This document shows, piece by piece, positions 47,404 through 57,100 of a DNA stretch of 64,000 nt; the first letter of the stretch is position 1; every line of letters starts with the position of its first letter. The DNA lies in contig OW203732.1 of NCBI GenBank assembly GCA_934045075.1, positions 8,767,001-8,831,000 on the forward strand, in the 5' to 3' direction. A program made the position numbers and the translations under genes. Below the pieces are notes generated by a model that was given only the letters and a program-made list of their open reading frames with translations, was not told where the DNA came from and did no database searches. This DNA comes from Yponomeuta sedellus. Taxonomy: Eukaryota; Arthropoda; Insecta; Lepidoptera; Yponomeutidae.

Positions 47404-48594
47404 TAAGTTCAACTTTATGAAGATTCACCTGTTTTAAATAGGCGTGATCGTTGCAAAGACGAACCGTTTTATAAGACCGTTTTGTGTTCTGCGACGATAG
47501 GACCGTTTTACGTTTCATTCTAAAGCAGTGCCAGCGACTCTAAAGCAGTGCCAGCGTTTGTTCGTCGCGAGACCAGTCCTTAGATTGTTTGACGCGAATA
47601 TGTCCTTTAGTGCTATATTAATAGAGCCTAGAACGTAATGAGATCATTGCGGCGTCGTCGTCGGCTCCTTGCTCGTTCCGTTCGTTTTGGTCTGTGATAC
47701 AATAAAGTAATCTTTATGTCTATGAGTATACAGTCGAATATCGTGTAAAACTACTTATTTTTTCCGATGTTTCGTGATTTCGTCTCGTTCGCTCTCGTTT
47801 GACCGTCCTCTGCGCCTTGCTCGTTCGCATACAATGAAACCAGTTGCGAACGAGGACCGTTTCGAGGACCTGTTTTCGTTCCAGAAAAAACGGTTGCGTT
47901 TCGTCGTCGAAAAATCGGACAACGACCCACTCCTAGTTTTAAAGTTCACTTACAATCCACAGACTACAAAAACTATCACAGATATGAACGTTCTTATCAA
48001 CTTACTGAACGAAATGAATGAATGATTCATTAGTGTTGCTGGATATCAGTATATAAAAAACTCGTCAACAGCAAAAGCGAAAGATGAAAATATGTGATGC
48101 AAAAGTGCTTGTAATCAAAAAATGGCAAAATTATGGTACTTTCGCGTACCATAATGGATGTATCATGGTACATGGTACGAACAACTGAATTATGGTACAT
48201 GTACCATAATTATGACACGTATAACATCCCTGAAACTGAGTGAGGCGATGATGATCAACTTGTTTTATCGAGTATTCATTCGATGATTTCACTATGCGAA
48301 TTATTCAATGAAAACAAATTGGTTTCTATTCTATCGCGTCTATGTCTATAAATAGTTCATTCATCTTTTACCTCTGTTTACTGCCTAAGAGCAAAAGAAA
48401 CAGCCATACTCATGAAATTAGCTGCAAGTGCAAATGTAACTGTCACTTTGACTGGCAACGGTCGTTCATTCAATTCAAATATTTGTTCTTTCAATTTCTA
48501 AGTTCATCCCAGTGGCATTATACGCGTATGTATTTTTTAAATCTTTAAATATTTTAGCAATCACAGGATATAACTTCTACAGATGCTTATTTTC

Positions 48595-48626
48595 TCTTAC
48601 GTTTAATCGCTGAGGCCCTGAAAAAT
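48595..48626 (+). promoter_or_regulatory. Possible RpSA transcription start and 5' non-coding exon
   Basis: A pyrimidine start ttttCTCTTACG, like the TOP/TCT initiators of ribosomal protein genes, followed by a gtaatc donor at 48627. This would define an 83-bp intron to the acceptor at 48709. Inference only; another 5' exon further upstream is possible. Confidence 0.3.
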
Positions 48627-48738
48627 GTAATCTTTTAGTGGTGTTTACTATGTACTCCTATTATCATTAAGTACATGCTCAGACTCATGTTTGTTTTCCA
48701 ACTTTCCAGGTTTAGTCGTAACTCAAATAAACGCAACG

Positions 48739-48837
48739 ATGTCGGGAGGCCTAGATGTACTGGCCCTCAACGAGGAGGATGTGACCAAGATGTTGGCCGC
48801 AACCACACATCTCGGTTCCGAGAATGTTCACTTCCAG
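48739..48837 (+). CDS. RpSA: RpSA coding exon 1
   Basis: 33 codons, [20 protein letters not shown] through SENVHFQ; donor gttagt. The transcribed exon starts at 48710. Confidence 0.95.
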
Positions 48838-51800
48838 GTTAGTTCGCGCGGTAACCTCAAATTTCTGCAACCTCTAAAGCAACTTTTCATGATGAGACCA
48901 GAATCCGTTCCATATATTGTCTGAATAATATTGACGTCAAATTCTCCCAACTGACAGCAACATTACACTCCAAAACAGCTGTAATGTCGAAATATGGTTT
49001 ACATTTATCGCTGTGTTCGTAGATGGAGACGTATGTGTACAAGCGTCGCTCCGATGGCACCCACGTCATCAACCTGCGCCGTACTTGGGAAAAGCTTATG
49101 CTGGCTGCCCGGGCTGTGGTAGCGATTGAGAACCCCGCTGATATCTTCGTCATCTCGTCGCGTCCCTTCGGACAGCGTGCCGTTCTCAAGTTCGCCGCCC
49201 ACACTGGCGCTACTCCCATCGCTGGGCGCTTCACTCCTGGTGCCTTCACCAATCAGGTACATTGAGCTTTCTACTAGAGCTAGCAATCCTGTAATTCATA
49301 CTAAATACCTACAAGAGTAAATAAAAAAAAGAAATGTGTAAATAGGCAAGCTTATTTTTAGATATTTTTTTCAATTCTCAATTCTGAGACTGGTAGTCAC
49401 CATAGATATATCAATACTTAATGATGACAACCTAACTAAGGAACCACTGAGCATTCTAACTAAATGCATATGATTAAATCTTATCTGAAAGTTTATTACT
49501 CAATCCCTTGTCCCTATGACCAATCGAATTTGTTCCTTACACACATTTTCTTCATCAACAGATCCAGGCTGCTTTCCGTGAGCCCCGTCTCCTGATAGTG
49601 CTGGACCCAGCCCAGGACCACCAGCCCATTACTGAGGCCTCATATGTCAACATTCCAGTAATTGCCTTCTGCAACACTGATTCACCTCTCCGTTTTGTTG
49701 ACATCGCTATCCCATGCAACACCAAGGTGAGGGAATTGAGTTATTGTTGGTCACTGCACAATGTCTTACTTCATAAGTTAGTAAGTTCTAAGGCATCAGA
49801 GCCTATAAGCCTATTAAATACAGTTGCTCAATAGTGGCGTGGCTATTGGTGTGGCTGTTTATATCTATTTCTAACAAATTGACTAATTAAATTGCAAGGT
49901 TGTTCACATGGTATGTTACCTGTGCATTTTAAATCCCCCCACCCCCATGTGAAGGAAATAACTGTGCTCAGTGCAGAGTTACACGGGTTTCATATGAGAT
50001 GTTGGTTAAACAGTACAATAATAAAAACTGTATTTACATGGATATTTACTCATTTAATTTTAAAATTAAACAAGTAAATATCCATGCAAATGTCAAGCGC
50101 TCGTCTTAACCTTGGAAAAAATATCACTCTATTCATATTAACACTTTGTTATTAAAACATGATTCCTCTAAAACTTTTTTCAAATGCTTTTTAAATTGGT
50201 AGCTTAAATACTTGGTATGATTGTACTGAGATTTAGAAATAACTCAATAAAATGAGCTATGCATTTTGATGTCAAGAGTTACCGCCCATATCTGGGTGTA
50301 TAGAGTATATCCATTTTTGTGATGTTCTTTGTATTATGGATGTTTTTTTGCAGATTTAGCAAAAATTTTTTTCTGATTAGTAAGACTTGTTACATTTTTT
50401 ATACGCATTTATAAATGTGTGTGTTTCTTATCATAACAATTCTACTTGTGCCGAGTCCTGTTCTGCACTTATGCAAATATATCAAAGTTAATTTAATTAT
50501 TAATTTCAGTCATCCCACTCCATTGGTCTGATGTGGTGGCTGCTGGCCCGTGAGGTGCTGCGTCTGCGTGGTGTGCTGGCGCGCGACCAGCGCTGGGATG
50601 TTGTCGTTGACCTGTTCTTCTACCGTGACCCTGATGAGAGCGAGAAGGAGGAGCAACAGGCTAAGGAACAGGTATGAGTTCAAAATGGAAAATAAATGGG
50701 TTGATTGGTTTAGTTACAAAGAAGGTTAGCCGAGGTTGCCAATGTTACAACTTGTCTGAGTGTAAAGAAATGAAAAAATATTCTCAAGCTATTTCCTGGC
50801 CCTTGGGCTATTTATCGCTTCTACTAGAAAATAATTCCTAATCTTTATTTCAAGACTTCAATTGTGATAAGGTGACTTGTAACTGGCATAAAGTGTTCTA
50901 AATTAAGTATCTTAATGAACTTTACAATGACAAGAGCAGATGAGAGAGATAGTCTCCTGTTGATCTAACAATTAAAATTTTTTGTATAGCTAATTTACAT
51001 AATGTCACACTTTACATCTAGTCAAATTAAAAAATATGGACCATACCATAAAAAAGAGTTTAATCGTTTGGGTACAGAGATATCATTCAGACGTAAAAAC
51101 CTAACTGCAAAGTAGGTACTCGGGGCTGCAAGTGATGCAAATTACTTCATACATATGTCGCCTATACGTAATACAGAGAGAATATTGTAAAGAGGTTCGA
51201 AATTTCACTGATGCCGGTGAGTTGCCCATTAGCTCAGTTGGAAAGAGCGCTGGCACGGATAGCCAGAGGTCGCGGGTTCGAATCCCAGCATGGGTGGAAT
51301 TTTTAGCCTCTAAATAGGTTTTTCTAAATTCTCCTTAGCACGGGTTAGTGCTTTAAAAAAAAAAGAGTTTAGATATTGCTCTCTTTTTAACTTCTTGGAC
51401 ACCTACATACTAACATCAAAAAATATAAAAAATATCTGATACTTATAACATAAAAAAAATCTACATTAAATCTCTGGGTGGTAACGCTTGTTGCTGTGTC
51501 TAAATGACACAACAATAGCATTATCTGAAGAATGGTTGGGTCATTAAGAACCTAAAAAAAAAATGTCTGAGCCGCACGAGGATAAGGTGATTGTTTTCTG
51601 TGGCTCTAGTTACTATCAGTCCTAAGACTATGCTGTTACATTTGTGTGGGATGACCCAAGATATTGCAGCTTACACACCTATGACAAAACAATTTGTCTG
51701 GTCCTTCTTTTCCCTGTTAGCTTCAAAGAAAGAAGTACCTAACCAATAAGGAAACTTGTCTGTCTATACATCCCACGAAAGACTACACTGTTTTTTTGGT

Positions 51801-53141
51801 TTGCCTTGTTCCAATAATACCAAACCTTGCCAGTAAGCTGCCAGTTTTGTCCCCTGCCCACTAAAAGAAGACCATAGTTAACCAATCAAGCAACGTCACT
51901 CTGCCCTCCAGGCTGTGGTCGCCGCTAAGCCGCAGGAGGTTCCCGCGCCCGCGCACGAAGACTGGGCCGAGACGGCTGAGCCCGTGGCATCGTGGGCTGA
52001 GGAAGGCGCGCCAGCCGCCGCCGCCGCCGCTACTGCCGCACCGGCCTTCGGCGCCGCCGCCGGTGCCCAAGAGGACTGGGCCGCCCAGGTATAACTATGC
52101 TACTCTCGGATAGCTATTTTGTTATTTTCAGGTAGCTACCATGTGGTTTTGAATACAACTGAAGCTTGAGAATCAAGTGAACATGTTGCGATCCTATTTG
52201 TATAAACACGATTCCTCACCACACTTTAACACATCTCAGATGGAATTTATGTAATCTGTGGTTACCACTGAGGAGTGTTTTAAGGAATCATGTTTTTTAT
52301 AAATAAAATCGTTATTACAACAGAAGTAGTATTGCATGGCAGCGGCAGTTTTTTTTGCCATTATTTTGTAAGGATTCTGTATCACATTCTAACCACACAT
52401 CATAACTTATTCAAACTGTATATACCAATATGTTAAGAAGACACATATTGAGGTTTGGTGGTAGTAACAAATGAGATTAAATAAATGAGAAAGATATTTA
52501 AGTGTCATGAGGTCAAATGTTTCTACGTAATGGTCTAAAGGCCTAATGTTTCTATGTAATGGTCTAAAGGCTTGTTCATGACGCTCTAATTCCTTTTTTT
52601 TTACAAAATTAGTCTCAATTCCACCACTACTTATGTCCTTTAAACCTTTTAAATTAAAACCAAGCCACTTTCCAATTGAATTGGCGTTTGCAAGCGGTCT
52701 CTATAAGAGTTTATAGTTATCACACACTCACACCTGTATTTTGGAGGGGTAGGCAGAGACCTAGCCAAAATCAACATTATTACTTCAAAAACCTATTTAG
52801 AGGCTTAAAATTCCACCCATGCCGAGATTCGAACCCGCGACCTCTGGCTATCCGTGCCAGCGCTCTTTCTTTCTTTCAGCGCTCTAAATAGGTTTTTGAA
52901 TTGTCCTTAGCACGGGTTAGTGCATTAAAAATAATATAGTCATTAATTACTTGTGCATGCATCAATGATGCACTCAGGGTTTTTTCAACAACTAAGTTAT
53001 CTTATAAAATTGTTATCTTGTCTCCAGGTTCAAGATGAGTGGGGCACCACTGCCGCCCCTGCAGCCGCTGCGCCGGCCACCGCCGCCGCCCCCCCGGCGC
53101 CCTCGTGGGGAGGCTCCGCGCAAGACTGGAGCGCCGCTTAA
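48739..53141 (+). CDS. RpSA: 40S ribosomal protein SA (RpSA / stubarista), complete model
   Basis: Laminin-receptor-type ribosomal protein uS2, a component of the small ribosomal subunit needed for late 18S rRNA processing. Six coding exons, 48739-48837, 49023-49256, 49562-49726, 50510-50671, 51912-52088 and 53028-53141, all join in phase 0 to 316 residues. The uS2 fold covers about residues 10-205 ([100 protein letters not shown]). The acidic, Ala-rich eukaryotic C-terminal tail has the repeated E/D-W motifs: HEDWAE, QEDWAA, QDEWGT and QDWSAA. The ATG is preceded by acgcaacg in an exon that begins at 48710 after acceptor ctttccag. Confidence 0.97.
49023..49256 (+). CDS. RpSA: RpSA coding exon 2
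   Basis: 78 codons, acceptor gtgttcgtag, donor gtacat. Encodes [20 protein letters not shown] through [11 protein letters not shown], the core of the uS2 domain. Confidence 0.96.
49562..49726 (+). CDS. RpSA: RpSA coding exon 3
   Basis: 55 codons, acceptor catcaacag, donor gtgagg. Encodes [20 protein letters not shown] through [11 protein letters not shown]. Confidence 0.96.
50510..50671 (+). CDS. RpSA: RpSA coding exon 4
   Basis: 54 codons, acceptor taatttcag, donor gtatga. Encodes [20 protein letters not shown] through [13 protein letters not shown], the end of the uS2 domain. Confidence 0.96.
51070..51365 (+). repeat. tRNA-headed SINE-like repeat (most complete plus-strand copy)
   Basis: Leader ctaactgcaaagtaggtact, tRNA-like head 51225-51297 with A box tagctcagttgg and B box ggttcgaatcc, tail ttagcacgggttagtg and a short A-run. 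In RpSA intron, same orientation as the gene. The anticodon-loop position reads GGA, but the arms are short, unlike a true tRNA-Ser. Confidence 0.8.
51912..52088 (+). CDS. RpSA: RpSA coding exon 5 (acidic tail)
   Basis: 59 codons, acceptor ctgccctccag, donor gtataa. Ala/Pro/Glu-rich, with HEDWAE, SWAEEG and QEDWAAQ. A minus-strand frame over this GC-rich exon is a shadow. Confidence 0.94.
52786..52940. repeat. Rearranged tRNA-headed repeat in RpSA intron
   Basis: Minus-strand tail and head as far as agcgctctttc, then an abrupt switch to the plus-strand tail (ctctaaataggtttttg ... ttagcacgggttagtg). Confidence 0.7.
53028..53141 (+). CDS. RpSA: RpSA terminal coding exon
   Basis: 37 codons, acceptor cttgtctccag; begins [15 protein letters not shown] and ends [15 protein letters not shown] at 53139-53141. 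Confidence 0.95.
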   Translation, partial: VQDEWGTTAAPAAAAPATAAAPPAPSWGGSAQDWSAA

Positions 53142-53164
53142 ACGTTATGTCTACATCGGTTGAC

Positions 53165-53170
53165 AATATA
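53165..53170 (+). terminator. Possible RpSA polyadenylation signal (AATATA variant)
   Basis: AATATA 24 bases after the stop, followed by a tttcg/tttgg stretch. A very short 3' UTR is usual for ribosomal protein genes, but the signal is non-canonical. Confidence 0.3.
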
Positions 53171-53199
53171 CGTTCGTAAAACTCTTTCGCATTTCATTT

Positions 53200-53900
53200 G
53201 GAGGGTGATGGAGTATCCCCAGCTATGGGTAGGGCTTAAAGTGGATATTGACTTGAAATATTTCGATGTAAAGTATCATTTCAGGCAATCGTGGTACATA
53301 ATTATGGCAATACAAATTAATTAGTATGAAATGGTCACTTATAGCTCTCAAATATGTTTAATTTTTACTCCTAAAAGACGAATGTAGAAGTTGCGTGTAC
53401 TGACTTTTAACAGTCAATGTATTTGTGAAATAACACACTAATGAAAGCATCATGCGCCTTCACTCGCCAGACTGACTGCTTTAATATGAGAAATTTAACC
53501 GAAATATTGAGTCAATATTCACCTTTAGAGTTAAAGATCGAATTTGATCTGTAATTCATGAGACTGTGGGACCAGGGCCTAGAGACCAGAGTTAACAGAG
53601 GGACCAGAGTTAAATTCATGAGACATAGTTGTCCAATAGGGTGATTACAGCATGTCAATAATAATTTGAAGCATTGCTGGGCTACATAATCTTATTTAAA
53701 ACCTGTATTTAGTTGACTTTTGATGTTCTAGAACTGCCATAAAATAATTTTGACAATGATAACTCTAAATGTTTATGGTCTATTTGATTAGAGTAGACTA
53801 GTGCATGTAGTAAAGTTAGTCAAACATTTAGTGCTTGGACAGTTTGAGCCACTTCTGATAAAGGTACACTACACTAAAATTACGATTGAATGATGCAAAT
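53200..53900. other. Intergenic, RpSA-SUN gene convergence
   Basis: AT-rich, no coding frame recognised. It contains a local duplication of gggaccagagttaa / aattcatgagac phrases near 53555-53620. Otherwise nothing notable. Confidence 0.5.
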
Positions 53901-53915
53901 CTAACTCAAAACACA

Positions 53916-53921
53916 TTTATT
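53916..53921 (-). terminator. Probable SUN-gene polyadenylation signal
   Basis: AATAAA on the minus strand (tttatt on plus), 28 bases beyond the stop codon of the SUN-domain gene. Confidence 0.6.
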
Positions 53922-53948
53922 ACAACATACCTACTTTGTGTATTACTT

Positions 53949-54149
53949 TTATGTAACATTTTGGTCATCCTCATAGATATGGACCCTATAGACGCATGTA
54001 TATCTTGTATTTCCGTGGTTGGATAGAACTCTGAAAGCTATACGCTTCACAGGTGGTGTTTCTTGTAATGTGAAATACTGCTTAGGTGAGCCGTCAAAGG
54101 TATACTCGCCCGTTAGACTCTTTATCCATGTGGCGTTTTCAGTGATTGC
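53949..54149 (-). CDS. SUN-domain gene terminal exon
   Basis: Acceptor aatttcag, phase 0; 66 codons and TAA at 53949-53951. Encodes AITENATWIKSLTGEYTFDG, then FTLQETPPVKRIAFRVLSNH and TRYTCVYRVHIYEDD: the conserved C-terminal half of a SUN domain (VLSNxGxxxYTCxYRxxVH). Confidence 0.88.
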   Translation of the reverse strand, partial: AITENATWIKSLTGEYTFDGSPKQYFTLQETPPVKRIAFRVLSNHGNTRYTCVYRVHIYEDDQNVT

Positions 54150-57100
54150 CTGAAATTAATATTTTAATTGTACTTTACCACAGAACAGGGTATCCTAGTT
54201 TGGATCCAAGCTGACTTGATAAGGCTGATGTTTGGAGTTAAATTAAACTCTCCAGATAACATATTTGTTTTAAAATCGACCTTATGCAATATACATGTTT
54301 AGTTATTTAGTTATAGGCTACTATTCATCACACACGACCATAAAGCTAGCATGAGCTTTGAATGTTATTGAAGTTATGAGATTTTTTCGCAAGGTATGGT
54401 TGATACTTGACATTACTTACGTAGAGAACGAAATGCCTCGGCGCACTGCGGGCGGCGTCAGGTCTCACATGCTCAATGCTGATGCTGTGAACTCTTAGCG
54501 GATGCGTCAGTTCAATTATCACTTCTCCGCGGGATCCACTGCGAAGTTTCTTGGTAGGCAGGAGGGTCAGGAGTAGGGGCAGGATTTGTTAGGTAACTAC
54601 CATCGATAAAAATATTTTATCGATGCTACTGCGAACGCGCCTATGAGGTCAGAGGGCCCGAAGGTCCATAACATATTGTGTTTCATAATCGTGGTTAATG
54701 TTCTGAAAGGCTAACGCGCAATAATCATTGGCTAGGTGCCGAGTTATTTTTCAGGGAGGTATGAAAACGCGATAGTTTTTTTACATGGAATCTCCATGCG
54801 TGTATGCAGTTACCCAACATCCTGCGGTGGGCACCAGCCCATTATGTACCCATCCAACTCCCCTCTGTCTACGCCAATGGCTAGAAGATTCAAGTTTAGT
54901 GTACAAGCTTGGAATCACTACATTCCAATCTTGTACACTAAACTTGAATCTTCTAGCCATTAAAGAGTTAAACAAGAAAATAGTATCGCAAGCCGACAGC
55001 TATTATAATAAAAATCCTGAACTTTTCTCAACCTTGAGAGACACTGGGGTTGCTATTAAAAATCATACAATGTAGTTATTTTTAGGAGAAACGAAAGGAA
55101 TAGAAAAAAAAACAGAATACGAAACAGAGCCCCATGCCCCCTGCTAATGGAGGCAAGGGGCTCTGTTCTCTAACTTCACCACTTGGATAGTTCTTTCGAT
55201 TTAATCCACTCCTTGGCAGGGGACTAGAGGGTCGGCGTCACATGGAAGAGACCTATGCCCTGCAGTGGGCTCTATGGCTGGACAGATGGATCTTACTCCT
55301 TATACTGCCATATACATGATTTGACGTTTTGCTGGGTAGAAAGTTAGGGATGAATAGAAAGCTACTTATCCTACTTTAGTTAGGTACCTGAACGGCCAGC
55401 AGTCTGCGGGCGTTGGTTTCCTCAGCGCTAACAGCGTATGTGGCGGCGGCGACGTGCGCCAGAGTGGAACGATGCCCCACAGGGCCGCACGACCGCCCCA
55501 TTCCTCCGTTCCGATTCCTTTTGTTGCCGTAGCGCCCGCTATGATGACTCCTTCTGGTTCAGGTCTTAGATCTGTCGAATAGTTGCACCTGTTTCTACTG
55601 CTGAAGTTGGAGATTTATAGCCATATTCTACTCTCAATTGTACACTCAAATCAGCATTCTACGTTTTAGCAAAAAAAAAAAAAAATGTTGCGTAGGTATA
55701 TCTTAATATATTTAAAAACCTATTTATCTATTTCCTTAGCACCGGTTAGTGCATTAAAAATAAAAATAGTGTATATCTTAATATAGTTACCAACATTTCT
55801 AAAAATGTATTTTAGTTTTCAAAAAAAAATAGTAGTTTTAAGATACTGTTGCATAATAAGGGTTCTTATAACACGAGTGTGTTTGAAAAAAACGAGCAGT
55901 AGTAGGCGACTTTTTATAGTATCAGTGTTATAAGACGAACTTATGTAGTGTGATACACTACTTGTAGGAGAGCTGCAGCGATCCCAGTATAGCTGATAGG
56001 AAAATATGGCCTTACCTAGAGCAGATTTTGCTGTTAGTTGTAATGTGTATTGGCGCCGAGTTCTTCTGCAAATACGAGGTAAGTTTCAATCTCAAGAAAA
56101 ATAAGGGATTCAAGCGTAAGAGAGGAAGATAAGAATCGGTTAAGTGCTAGTCGGATTCCCGCTTGGAGGGCTCCGTATAAACACAATTATCTTCGCTTTG
56201 GTAGAAACATACACTTGAAGGTTTGTTGTACTATAGTGATTGCACTATTATCCAATCACACCAAGTTTAATAGTTGTGCGAACTTTTATTTTTTTTGTAC
56301 TTGTTAAAATCTTAATTTGCGAATATAATATCGCCTGTTCTCATAATGCCGCACGTGGCAACTTTAGTAAGGAATTCCTTTTTCCCGATTGCGATACTTT
56401 CCCTAGTATAGTTGTTCATTTTGACGAGGTAGATAGAATCCCCGTATTAAAATAGTATTGTTTTTAAATTATTCTTTGGCAATCCCGCCATATTTAGTAA
56501 TTGCTACTTAGGGCGGCTTGAAAACTAGACACTAGTCTTACAAGCTTCCACCAATCCGGACATGGCCCCCGTGGTGGAGTATGGCCTATACCTTCTCAGG
56601 GAAGTGACCCGTGCCCCTCGGTGGGGACATACGGGGTTGATGGTGAACTACTATTTGTTACGGTTCAAGAGACATAAAGCTCTTAAAAATAATTCACTAG
56701 ACGGACAGTCAACGTAGTATATATCCCAGAGTATATAACCACGTATATCCCGCCTGGGTAGTGCAACGACGCTAGTCTCGCGTTTAAATGTCAAAAGTCG
56801 CTACCTACTCTGCCGTGCAGTCCTTAAAACGCAGTAAGTGCAAAAAGGCGGTTCCGAGAAAAACGCAAATAACTTTTTGACGCCATTTTTTAGTTGTTTG
56901 TAATGTTTTTTAAGGTGTATATTTTTGATTGCCACAAGGACTCACTGACAACAAAAATTGACTATACGAAAAAAATATTAATTTAGTATATTAGATACAA
57001 AATTAAAAATATTTTTTGAAAATCAGGCTTGTTACTGCATGCATAAAAGTACACGTAAACTTATTAAAATGCAGTAAAAACACTTCATACTGCAAAAATA

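Larger units (their letters stand above)
46052..48232. mobile_element. hAT-type element (interrupted by a nested element)
   Basis: Ends are perfect 11-bp inverted repeats CAGGGATGTTA and TAACATCCCTG, flanked by identical 8-bp direct repeats AAACTGAG at 46044-46051 and 48233-48240. An 8-bp duplication with CAGGG termini is the hAT hallmark. Subterminal repeats of the tatggtac/gtaccata type lie at about 46090-46140 and 48130-48210. Removing the nested element leaves about 1.05 kb, too short for a hAT transposase, so it looks non-autonomous. An 83-codon frame at 47774-48025 is not recognised. Confidence 0.85.

Noticed and set aside
47774..48025. 83-residue frame as hAT transposase
   Set aside because: No hAT motif seen; it also overlaps the subterminal region, so it is left unassigned.
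48887..49286. Minus-strand frames over RpSA
   Set aside because: Antisense shadows of a well-supported ribosomal protein exon.
51225..51297. tRNA gene on the plus strand (good A and B boxes)
   Set aside because: The same flanks recur at every copy and the acceptor stem is imperfect; it is the head of a SINE-like repeat.
54736..55075. Open frames on both strands near 54.9 kb as a LINE fragment
   Set aside because: Most of the match is the palindrome read in two directions; the remaining segment shows no reverse-transcriptase motif I can name.
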